Shown in pieces: positions 1 through 6,495 of a DNA stretch of 13,079 bases. Position numbers and translations under genes: made by a program. The notes beneath the pieces are model-generated. The model did not search any database, was not told where the DNA came from, and saw nothing but the letters and a program-made list of their open reading frames with translations. Each line of letters opens with the position of its first letter. Within the stretch, counting starts at the first letter, position 1. Origin of the DNA: Planctomycetales bacterium 4484_123 (GTDB lineage: Bacteria; Planctomycetota; Phycisphaerae; SM23-33); NCBI GenBank assembly GCA_002049885.1, contig MVCS01000013.1, forward strand, positions 1-13,079, given 5' to 3'.

Positions 1-415
1 CACGAGCCAAGCTTTGGGCATACATACATATCCTGCCCGGTGACCAGTTTGGATTCCCACAGCCGGCCCGCGTTGACGTAGTAGCCGCCGTTCCCGATGG
101 ACCAGTGGGCCTTGAAGATGTAGCAGTTGTACTGGCTGAGCGTGTCGCCCCAACGGCTCTCGTAGTGAGGGTGGAACAGCGAGCCGGGCTTGCCGTGGTT
201 CTCCTGGGAATACATCCGCCAGGCCCGTCCAGGGACCCCAGGTTCGTCTGGCAGACGGCCTTGCGGGTGATATCGATGACGCGCATCGGAGAGGGCATGA
301 GGATGGTGATCAGCAGCGCGATGATGGCGACGACCACCAACAGCTCGACCAGCGTGAAACCTGTCACGCGCACACAAAAAGCACTTCGTCGCCGTGCCAT
401 CAGGGCATCTGACAT
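1..415 (-). pseudogene. Prepilin-like (type II secretion/pseudopilin) gene, 5' part, frameshifted
   Basis: The reverse strand begins with ATG at 415 behind a good ribosome site (AGAGGAAG, about 5 nt upstream). It encodes a short basic leader, then GFTLVELLVVVAIIALLI, the classic type IV prepilin/pseudopilin processing site: cleavage after G19, F20 as new N-terminus, conserved Glu at mature position 5, and a single hydrophobic helix. The frame reads on through KAVCQTNLGS and then becomes composition-biased nonsense. From 215 down to 1 another frame reads as a normal prepilin globular domain (MYSQENHGKPGSLFHPHYES, later DMYVCPKLGS). That frame is offset from the start frame by one added or two missing bases, somewhere around 216-245. 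The gene is therefore either broken or carries an assembly error. Neither frame meets a stop before the window edge, so the 3' end is outside. Planctomycetes carry many such genes, often with no local secretion operon, and none of its apparatus is seen here. Confidence 0.8.
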
Positions 416-446
416 GTGAACTTCCTCTCTGTGGACCTGTAATTGC

Positions 447-474
447 ATCTTACTGTCATGGCGGTTGCTGCTAA
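447..474 (-). promoter_or_regulatory. Possible promoter for the prepilin-like gene
   Basis: On the minus strand TTAGCA (474-469) is followed after 16 nt by TAAGAT (452-447). The start codon at 415 lies about 31 nt past the -10 box, which leaves room for a short leader containing the AGAGGAAG ribosome site. Both boxes are imperfect, so this is a weak call based on sequence only. Confidence 0.3.
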
Positions 475-509
475 TGCACCCGAGACCCCCGGGCGGCAGG
501 ACGAGGACG

Positions 510-539
510 TTGACCCCGGCCGGGCGCGGCGGGTATCAT
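510..539 (+). promoter_or_regulatory. Sigma70-type promoter of the DUF2752-lipoprotein operon
   Basis: TTGACC (510-515) and TATCAT (534-539) are each one mismatch from the consensus and are separated by 18 nt. Transcription would begin near 546-548, only a few bases before the ATG at 554, so the message has almost no leader. No Shine-Dalgarno sequence precedes that ATG, which fits (near-)leaderless translation. The promoter also argues against starting the gene further upstream at 443, since that would place both boxes inside the coding region. Confidence 0.6.
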
Positions 540-553
540 GGCAGCGCAGGCCG

Positions 554-1054
554 ATGGAGAAACCGCTCTCATATATCGATCTTCCCGCATCGCCGGTGCT
601 GGAACTGGCGTCGTCGTCGGCCTCTCGCAACGGGCTGCGCCTGCGCGGCCTGGTCGTTGCCCTGGGTTGCGGGGTGCTGCTGGCCTTTTCCGCCTGGCTG
701 AAGCCCAGCGAGACGGGCGTGGGCACGCACGAGCAGCTGGGGTTGCCGCCGTGCGAGTTCATGGTGCGGACGGGCTGGCCGTGCCCCACGTGCGGGATGA
801 CCACCTCGTTCGCGGCCCTGGCGCACGGGCGCTTTGCCCTGGCCTGGCGGGCGCATCCGTTCGGGGCGATCTTGTTCGTGGCATGCGTCGTGTTGTTTCT
901 GGCCGGCGGGTACGAGGCCCTGACCGGCCGGGACGTGCTGCGCCGGCTCCGGCCAGGCGTGTGGTGGGCGTGGGTGCTGGTGGTGGGCGTGATGGTCGGC
1001 TGGGTGCTGAAGCTGCTGATAGGCGTGGCCACCGGTACGCTGCCTGTGCGGTGA
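554..1054 (+). CDS. DUF2752-family membrane protein
   Basis: This 166-residue protein has three likely membrane helices (about residues 32-50, 104-122 and 136-157). Between the first two lies a cysteine motif: C67, then GWPCPTCGMTTSFAALAHG with C77 and C80. The pattern of a lone Cys followed by CPxCGxTRS/T and a short helical segment is the signature of DUF2752, a small membrane family of unknown function common in Bacteroidota, Planctomycetota and Actinobacteria. The cysteines could bind metal or form a disulfide, but this is not established. The frame stays open upstream to 443. I chose ATG 554 because a strong promoter (-10 at 534-539) lies just before it and because the extra N-terminus would be low-complexity. 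The lipoprotein gene at 1083 follows after 28 nt, so the two are probably co-transcribed. Confidence 0.82.
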   Translation: MEKPLSYIDLPASPVLELASSSASRNGLRLRGLVVALGCGVLLAFSAWLKPSETGVGTHEQLGLPPCEFMVRTGWPCPTCGMTTSFAALAHGRFALAWRAHPFGAILFVACVVLFLAGGYEALTGRDVLRRLRPGVWWAWVLVVGVMVGWVLKLLIGVATGTLPVR

Positions 1055-1082
1055 GGCCGCCGTGGAGGGGAGAGAATCCATC

Positions 1083-1727
1083 ATGAGGCACGGCCTGCCG
1101 ATTGTGTTTATCCTGAGCGCCTCGTTGTGCGGGTGCAGCGGGCTGCGATACGTGGGCTTCCTGTTTGCCCCGTCGGCCCCCATGAAGACCGTCCCAGCCG
1201 AGTACGACATGAAGGGCAAGACCCTTGCCGTGGTGGTCTTCGCCCGGCCCGAGACGCTGCTGGAGTATCCGCAGGTCTATATCGAGCTGTTCGACGCGGT
1301 CAGGGTGGAGCTGAAGAACAGGGTCAGGAACGTCACTCTGGTGGACCCCCGGCGCGTGGTACGCTACCAGGACGCGAACCCCAACTGGGACTCGCAGCGC
1401 CCGGAGAAGCTGTGCAGGGTCTTTGGCTGCGATGCCGTGCTGCTGATATCCCTGATAGAGTTCTCCACGCGCGAGCCGGGCAGCATCCACCTGGCCCGGG
1501 GCCGGATCACCGCGGAGGCTTCGGTTTACGAGCCGGACCGCACCGCTGGCGGCGGCGGGCGGGGCGGGTGCGTATGGCGGTCGAAGACCATTCGCGTCAT
1601 CTTTCCGCCGAAGTCGCCGGTGGGCCTGGCGGCCGAGGACGATTGGAAACTGAGGCTCCATACCGAGCGGCTCTTCGCCGCTGCACTGGTCAAGAGCTTC
1701 TACAAGCACAAGGTGCCCAAGGAATGA
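1083..1727 (+). CDS. Lipoprotein of unknown function (first of a related pair)
   Basis: The 214-residue product has a lipoprotein signal: MRHG, a hydrophobic stretch, then LCGC with the acylated cysteine at C18. The mature part holds a core beginning VPAEYDMKGKTLAVVVF, followed by a helical segment and FGCDAVLLISLIEFS. That order (strand, helix, then a hydrophobic strand ending in EFS) is shared with the next protein, so the two are probably paralogues. The layout resembles the alpha/beta domain of small outer-membrane lipoproteins such as LpoB, CsgG or FlgO, but this is a guess from pattern only. The start is ATG 1083, behind a purine-rich ribosome site (GGAGGGGAGAG). A GTG at 1062 is in frame but would put that site inside the gene. 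The stop overlaps the next start (ATGA at 1724-1727), which indicates translational coupling. Confidence 0.75.
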   Translation: MRHGLPIVFILSASLCGCSGLRYVGFLFAPSAPMKTVPAEYDMKGKTLAVVVFARPETLLEYPQVYIELFDAVRVELKNRVRNVTLVDPRRVVRYQDANPNWDSQRPEKLCRVFGCDAVLLISLIEFSTREPGSIHLARGRITAEASVYEPDRTAGGGGRGGCVWRSKTIRVIFPPKSPVGLAAEDDWKLRLHTERLFAAALVKSFYKHKVPKE

Positions 1728-2407
1728 CGCCCTCAAGACTATGCCGGGCGGCACTGCTGGGCTGGATGCTGGTGGCGGGTGCCTTGCTGTGCGGGTGTCA
1801 CGGCCCGCTGCTGGTTCCGCTGGCGTTCCTGGAGAAGCTGTTTCCCAAGGACCGGGTGCCCCCGAAGTTCAAGCTGCCCGCGGACAAGAAGGTGCTGGTT
1901 TTTCCAGACGACCTGCTCCGCCCGGTGAGCTACCCGCCGGTGAAGCGCGCATTGGCCGAGAAGGCCAACGCGCTGCTGGTGGAGAAGAAGCTGGTCGCGG
2001 GCATTGTGCCCTACGACAAGCTCATCGACCTCCAGCACGATGACGTCAATTTCAACCGGCTGTCGGTGGCGACGGTGGGGCGCAGGCTGGGGGCCGAGCT
2101 GGTCATCTATATCAACCTCGACGAGTTTTCGCTGAAGGACTCGCCGGTAGGCACCCTCTGGCGCGGGCGCTTCGCGGGCAAGGTGCGGGTGGTGGACGTG
2201 ACGAAGGGCCGGCTGTGGCCGGATGAATCGGCCGGCCATCCCGTGCGCGTGGAGGAGCCCGTCACCGAAAACACCTCCGAGACCTACGGGACGCAACTCG
2301 CCCGGAAGCTGGCCGAGCGGCTGGCCGGTGAGGTCGTGGGGCTCTTCCACAGTCATTACGTGGACCGGCACCGTCCCAAGGAGACCGAGCCCCGCTGGGC
2401 CGAGTAG
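1724..2407 (+). CDS. Lipoprotein of unknown function (second of a related pair)
   Basis: This 227-residue protein begins with a basic N-terminus, a hydrophobic helix and a lipobox LCGC with the acylated cysteine at C25. The mature part follows the same plan as its upstream neighbour: VPPKFKLPADKKVLVFP, a long helical region, then LGAELVIYINLDEFSLKDSP, and a charged C-terminal helix (LARKLAERLAGEVVGLF). The match to the neighbour covers order and spacing more than identity, so the duplication is old. It is likely anchored to the inner leaflet of the outer membrane or to the periplasmic face of the inner membrane. The start overlaps the previous stop by ATGA, so the pair is made together. The frame is open far upstream to 1127, but that stretch lies over the first lipoprotein and is not real. 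I do not know its role. Confidence 0.75.
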   Translation: MTPSRLCRAALLGWMLVAGALLCGCHGPLLVPLAFLEKLFPKDRVPPKFKLPADKKVLVFPDDLLRPVSYPPVKRALAEKANALLVEKKLVAGIVPYDKLIDLQHDDVNFNRLSVATVGRRLGAELVIYINLDEFSLKDSPVGTLWRGRFAGKVRVVDVTKGRLWPDESAGHPVRVEEPVTENTSETYGTQLARKLAERLAGEVVGLFHSHYVDRHRPKETEPRWAE

Positions 2408-2513
2408 CGTGCCCCTCGCCGACGCTGCCGGTTGCGGGCGCGGCGGTGTGCAGGGCAGCCCGCGGGTGCCGGGGAGGTCCTGACTTGCCGACTCTGTGCT
2501 TGAGGTAGGCGAC

Positions 2514-3605
2514 GTGGCTGGCTGCGTCCTGCATGTCATCGACGACAGTTGCACGCCTGAGGCGATGTTGGAGCTCTCGGCGCTGCTGCGGGACGGCGAG
2601 GAGGTCATCTCCGCAGGCCCGCCTCCGGAGTGGTTGCATCTGGGCCGGGACGTCCCCCGGTTGCCCCGTCCGAACCGGCGCGCCGTCCGCCAGGCCGACG
2701 GGATTGCCCGTCGCTATGACCGGGCGGCGGCGGGAAAGGACCTGGTGCAGTGCTGGTCGGTGGGGGCCGCCGTGGCCTTCTGGTCGGGCGTTTCCTATGC
2801 GTCCCTGCCGCTGGCGATCCGCCTGACGGAGTTGCCGGGACGGAGCGAACTGGGCCGGCTCCTTGAGATGAGCGAGCTGGCCTGGCCCGAGGTGGTCTGC
2901 GCGGCGGAGGCCGACGCGGCCGAGCTCCGGGCGGCGGCCGGGCGGTTGGCGGTGCGGGTGATTCCCCCGGTGGCGGTCCAGGTCCCCCGTGAGCCGGGTG
3001 CCCGGTCGGCCGCCCGCCGGCGACTGGGTGTCTGTCCCGGGGAGTTTGCGCTTCTTGCGGCCGGGACGGTCCGGCGTGACTCGGGCCACCGGATGGCGGT
3101 GTGGGCCGCGGACATCCTGAACGTGGCGGGCGTGCCGGTGAGGCTGCTGGTGCACGCCGCCGGGCCTGCCCTGGGCGGCCTGGAGGGATTCGTGAGCCGC
3201 ATCCGTTTCGGCTCTCGTGTCGTGTTCGTCGGGCCGGAGGTGCCCGTGCCGGAGCTGCTGGCGGCAGCGGACGTGGTCCTGCTGCTTCAGCGGCGCTGCC
3301 TTCCCGCGGTGCTGCTTGCCTGTGCGGCCGGCGCCGCTGTGCCGGTGGTGGCCGGGCGGCAAGCCGGGCAGCGAAGGGGGCTGACCGACGACCAGGACGC
3401 CCTGTTGGTGGCCGGCGACGACCCGCGGGCCATCGCCGGGGCCTTGTTGAGATTGGTCGAGCAGCCCGAATTGGGGGCCAGGCTGGGTCGGTCGGCTCGT
3501 CGCGGGGCGGGGTCGCCGCACGAGGTTGGTTTCATCCGCCGCCGGTGGGCGGAGCTGCACGGGCGGTGCGGGCAGGTTGAGCCAGGGCCGGCCGCGGGCC
3601 TATAA
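2514..3605 (+). CDS. GT-B glycosyltransferase (GT4-like), divergent
   Basis: A soluble protein of about 363 residues with the two-domain GT-B plan. The N-terminal half contains VVCAAEADAAELR and then VRVIPPVAV, as in the inter-domain region of GT4 enzymes. The C-terminal half begins near residue 178 with FALLAAGTVRRDSGH and continues through RLLVHAAGP, VVFVGPEVPVPELLAAADVVLL, and the end of the nucleotide-sugar domain (TDDQDALLVAGDDPRAIAGA). The expected acidic donor-binding motif (ExFGxxxxEAMA-like) is instead RRCLPAVLLACAAGAAVPVV, with both glutamates missing. It may therefore use another chemistry or be a divergent member. I prefer GTG 2514, which has GAGG seven nt upstream; GTG 2496 is the alternative. 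The neighbours (sugar kinase, heptosyltransferase) support a role in envelope polysaccharide or LPS core. The stop codon lies inside the -10 box of the next gene's promoter. Confidence 0.72.
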   Translation: MAGCVLHVIDDSCTPEAMLELSALLRDGEEVISAGPPPEWLHLGRDVPRLPRPNRRAVRQADGIARRYDRAAAGKDLVQCWSVGAAVAFWSGVSYASLPLAIRLTELPGRSELGRLLEMSELAWPEVVCAAEADAAELRAAAGRLAVRVIPPVAVQVPREPGARSAARRRLGVCPGEFALLAAGTVRRDSGHRMAVWAADILNVAGVPVRLLVHAAGPALGGLEGFVSRIRFGSRVVFVGPEVPVPELLAAADVVLLLQRRCLPAVLLACAAGAAVPVVAGRQAGQRRGLTDDQDALLVAGDDPRAIAGALLRLVEQPELGARLGRSARRGAGSPHEVGFIRRRWAELHGRCGQVEPGPAAGL

Positions 3606-3606
3606 T
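3577..3606 (+). promoter_or_regulatory. Sigma70-type promoter of the kinase-glycosyltransferase operon
   Basis: TTGAGC (3577-3582), an 18-nt spacer and a perfect TATAAT (3601-3606) form a strong promoter inside the 3' end of the glycosyltransferase gene. The TAA stop of that gene (3603-3605) is part of the -10 box. Transcription would start at about 3613-3615, at or next to the ATG at 3615, and no ribosome site is visible. The message should therefore be leaderless. Confidence 0.7.
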
Positions 3607-3614
3607 TGCCCCCG

Positions 3615-5387
3615 ATGCCGGTCGAGGCAAACAAGGGCTCCATGTCGGCGGTTCAGCCCCAGCAGATGCTTTCTGCGCTGGACGACGATAGTGTGCAGTA
3701 CCGGGACGAAGCCGCACGCCGACGGGTAGCCGCGCTTGTTCGCAGTGGCTGTCGCTGGTCCGTGGTGAAGGGCAACGTCGCGCGCACGGTGTATCGCGGC
3801 GACGGTGGGCCGGGGGCGGGGGTCTTCTACCTGAAGCATTTCCACAGCCCCGCGCTGCTGCATCGGTTGCGGCGCAGGCTGGGCTGGTCTGACGCCGGCA
3901 GGGAGATGCGTTTCAGCGAGTACCTTTCTCGTCACCGGGTGCCCGTCCCGCGGGTGCTGGCGGCATGCTGTCGTGGGGGCGTGGCCTGGCTTATTACCGA
4001 GGGCATCGAGCCGGCGGTGCCCGCAGACCGCTGGCACATGGAGGCCCTCGCCCGGGGCGACCATGTTGCCATCCGCAGGGCGACGGTGGCCCTGGCCGAA
4101 CTGGTGGGCCGGATGCACGCCAGCGGCGTCCTTCACCGCGACCTGCACTGTGGCAACGTGCTGGTCCGGCCGGGGGCGCCCGGCCAGGTTGTGCTGACGG
4201 ACCTGCACCGGGTCCGCCGGCGCCGCCGACTGAGCCGCCGCAGCCGGGCCGCCAACCTGGCCCAACTGCTGCACGACCGTCGGCTGTGGACCACGCGCAG
4301 TCAGCGCTTGCGTTTTCTGCGGCACTATCTTCGCGCCAGCGGGGCCGAGGGCACCCTGCGCGGGTGGGTGCGGCTCATAGAGCCGCTGGCGCGGCGCCAC
4401 AGTCGGCGAGTGTACGCCCAGCGCGACCGCCGCATCTTTGGCCGGAACCGCTATTTCGCACCGCTGGCGGCAGGCGGCTACTGCGGGCAGGTGGTGTTGG
4501 CCTCGAAGCGGCAGGTGCCGGGCTCGCGGGCCTCGGCCGTGACCTTCAGGCCCGAGGACTGGCGGGACGCCCTGGCCGACCCGGAGGGGCTGTTCAGGGG
4601 CCCGGAGGTGCAGGTCGTCAAGGACTCGCCCTCCAGCCTGGTGGTGCGTCGCCGGCTGCGGGTGGGGTCGGTGGAACTGGACGTGTTCATCAAACGCGCC
4701 CGGCGGAAGAAGGCCATCCGATGGGTGCTGGACCTGTTCCGGCCCTCCCGCTCGATGCGTGCCTTCGGGTACGGCCACGCCCTGCTGGCCCGCCACATCT
4801 ACAACGCCCTGCCACTGGCCGCCATGGAGAGGCGCTGGGCGGGTTTTCTGCTGGACTCCTTCCTCATCACCGAGGCGGTGGACGGGGCGATGCACCTGAA
4901 CCGCTTCCTGTCGCGGTACCTGGGTCGGGCCGAGGCCGGTGAGGTCCTGCCGGCAGCCCAGCAGCGGCACCTGGCGCGGGAGGTACTGTGGCAGTTGGGG
5001 CGTCTGGTCCGGCGTCTGCACGAGGAGGGCTTCGCCCACCGCGACCTGAAGGCCTCCAACCTGCTGGTGCGCTGGTCCGGCCAGGTGAACCGTCCGCCGC
5101 AGATCATCATGGTTGACCTGGATGGGCTTCGGCGGGTGCGGCGGGTGACGGCCCGGCAGCAGTTTCGTGGACTGATGCGGCTGAACGTCTCGTTGCTGGA
5201 GTGTCCGGCGGTCAACCACGCCGGACGCCTGCGGATGCTGTTGGGCTATCTGCGCCGGCCCGGGGCGGGGCGCGTCAACTTCAAGCCCTACTGGCGCGAG
5301 CTCCAGCGATGGAGCGGTGAGAAGATCCGCCGGCAGATCAGGTCTCGGCAGCGCCGGCAGCGGGCCTTGCGAAGGAAGCAACCGTGA
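3615..5387 (+). CDS. Tandem-domain WaaP/Kdo-kinase-like sugar kinase
   Basis: This 590-residue cytoplasmic protein holds two eukaryote-like kinase folds of the LPS core heptose/Kdo kinase type (WaaP/KdkA/InaA group). Domain 1 (about 50-255) has a candidate ATP-lysine in VFYLKHF (K74), the catalytic loop HRDLHCGN (D176, N181) and a metal-binding DLH in place of DFG (D196). Domain 2 (about 330-560) has LDVFIKRA (K360), HRDLKASN (D477, N482) and VDLDG (D501). Both catalytic sets look complete, so both halves may be active. Typical family members have one domain of about 250 residues. A very basic tail (RSRQRRQRALRRKQP) could bind membrane phospholipid. The start is ATG 3615, placed by the promoter; an in-frame TTG at 3606 lies within the -10 box and is rejected. 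The stop overlaps the GTG of the heptosyltransferase-like gene (GTGA), so they are coupled. Likely substrates are core sugars of LPS, by inference. Confidence 0.85.
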   Translation: MPVEANKGSMSAVQPQQMLSALDDDSVQYRDEAARRRVAALVRSGCRWSVVKGNVARTVYRGDGGPGAGVFYLKHFHSPALLHRLRRRLGWSDAGREMRFSEYLSRHRVPVPRVLAACCRGGVAWLITEGIEPAVPADRWHMEALARGDHVAIRRATVALAELVGRMHASGVLHRDLHCGNVLVRPGAPGQVVLTDLHRVRRRRRLSRRSRAANLAQLLHDRRLWTTRSQRLRFLRHYLRASGAEGTLRGWVRLIEPLARRHSRRVYAQRDRRIFGRNRYFAPLAAGGYCGQVVLASKRQVPGSRASAVTFRPEDWRDALADPEGLFRGPEVQVVKDSPSSLVVRRRLRVGSVELDVFIKRARRKKAIRWVLDLFRPSRSMRAFGYGHALLARHIYNALPLAAMERRWAGFLLDSFLITEAVDGAMHLNRFLSRYLGRAEAGEVLPAAQQRHLAREVLWQLGRLVRRLHEEGFAHRDLKASNLLVRWSGQVNRPPQIIMVDLDGLRRVRRVTARQQFRGLMRLNVSLLECPAVNHAGRLRMLLGYLRRPGAGRVNFKPYWRELQRWSGEKIRRQIRSRQRRQRALRRKQP

Positions 5388-6460
5388 GCCCTCCTGCCCA
5401 GTCCCAGCGGGTATTGGTCATCAAGCCTTCCAGCCTGGGCGACGTGGTCAGTGCCATGCCCGTGTTGCACGGCCTGCGGCGGACGTTCCCGGAGGCCCAC
5501 CTGGCCTGGCTGGTCACGCCCGGCTGCGCGGGCATCCTGGCGGGCCAGCGGGGCCTCGATGAAATCATCCTCTTTGATCGCCGGCGTTTCGGGGCCATCG
5601 CCCGAAGTGCCCGGGCCAGCCGGGAGTTCGTGCGGTTCTGCCGGGACCTCCGCCGCCGGAGATTTCACTTGGTGCTGGACCTGCAGGGGCTGTTTCGAAG
5701 CGGCTTCCTGGCCTGGGTGACCGGGGCGGCGGTCCGGGTGGGCTTTGCCGCGGCCAGGGAACTGGCCGACGTGTTCTACACCCATCGGGTGGTGGTGACG
5801 GCAGAGCACACCATCGACCGCAACATCGAGCTGGCCCGGGCCGTGGGAATCGACGCCCGGCCCGACGACCTGGTGCTGTCGGTCCTCCCGGAGGCCCGAG
5901 AGGCTGTCCGGGCGGTGTTGTCCGCCGCGGGCATTCAGCTCGGGAGCTATTTCCTGGTGGTTCCCGGCACCCGGTGGCCGAACAAGCTCTACCCGGTGCG
6001 GCACTGGCGGGCGGTGGTGACGGCCCTGGCGGCGTCGGCGCCCGTGGTGGTGGTCGGCTCGCCAGACGAGGAGCGCTTGTGTGCGGAAGTGGTCGCCGGC
6101 TTCGGCCGGGGCGTGCTGAATCTCGCCGGGCGGACCACACTGGCCCAGTTCGTCGCACTGGTTGCCGCGGCGGGCTGCGTGGTATGTTGTGATTCGGCGG
6201 CGAACTTCATTGCCCCGGCCGTGGGCACGCCCTTCGTTACGCTGATGGGGCCCACCCGGCCCGAACGGACCGGGCCCTACGGGCCCGAGGGCAGGGCGAT
6301 CCGCGCGGAGCTGGCCTGCATGGGCTGCCTGAGGCGTCGGTGCCGGCACGCGACCTGTATGCAGTTGATCCGGCCGGGAGAAGTGGTGGCGGCCGCCCGG
6401 GAGGCCCTGGCGGTCCGGGCCCGGCTGGCAGCAGAGGCCGGGGTGGACCGCCCGGGTTGA
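5384..6460 (+). CDS. Glycosyltransferase family 9 (LPS heptosyltransferase-like)
   Basis: A 358-residue GT-B enzyme of family GT9, which transfers heptose from ADP-heptose to the LPS inner core on the cytoplasmic face. It opens with VLVIKPSSLGDVVSAMPVL, the family N-terminal motif with the conserved Asp (D20), and has LVLDLQGLFRSG near 97-107. The donor domain begins VVPGTRWPNKLYPVRHW (192-208), as in heptosyltransferase I/WaaC. It continues with LNLAGRTTLAQFVALV, CDSAANFIAPAVGTP (where other members have DSGPxH) and MGPTRPERTGPYG. The C-terminal cysteine pattern C312, C315, C320, C325 is also usual in the family. The start is GTG 5384, with AAGGAAG upstream, overlapping the kinase stop. A kinase next to a heptosyltransferase is a classic LPS-core arrangement. 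The exact sugar acceptor cannot be read from the sequence. Confidence 0.9.
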   Translation: MSPPAQSQRVLVIKPSSLGDVVSAMPVLHGLRRTFPEAHLAWLVTPGCAGILAGQRGLDEIILFDRRRFGAIARSARASREFVRFCRDLRRRRFHLVLDLQGLFRSGFLAWVTGAAVRVGFAAARELADVFYTHRVVVTAEHTIDRNIELARAVGIDARPDDLVLSVLPEAREAVRAVLSAAGIQLGSYFLVVPGTRWPNKLYPVRHWRAVVTALAASAPVVVVGSPDEERLCAEVVAGFGRGVLNLAGRTTLAQFVALVAAAGCVVCCDSAANFIAPAVGTPFVTLMGPTRPERTGPYGPEGRAIRAELACMGCLRRRCRHATCMQLIRPGEVVAAAREALAVRARLAAEAGVDRPG

Positions 6461-6495
6461 GGCTGCCGGGCTTTGCGCCGCCCGCATGGGCCACA

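Noticed and set aside
1127..1723. In-frame N-terminal extension of the second lipoprotein
   Set aside because: It lies over the first lipoprotein in another frame and would remove the signal peptide at 1724. The ATGA junction gives a better start.
2434..2463. Inverted repeat GCGGGC/GCCCGC after the second lipoprotein
   Set aside because: The 18-nt loop and lack of a T-tract make a terminator unlikely; chance pairing is common at this GC content.
3606..3614. TTG start for the kinase, three codons upstream
   Set aside because: The TTG overlaps the last base of TATAAT, so it lies upstream of the expected transcription start.
3600..5381. Long open frame on the minus strand opposite the kinase gene
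   Set aside because: It mirrors the kinase frame, is rich in Pro, Gln, His and Arg, and has no recognisable domain. High GC produces such shadows.
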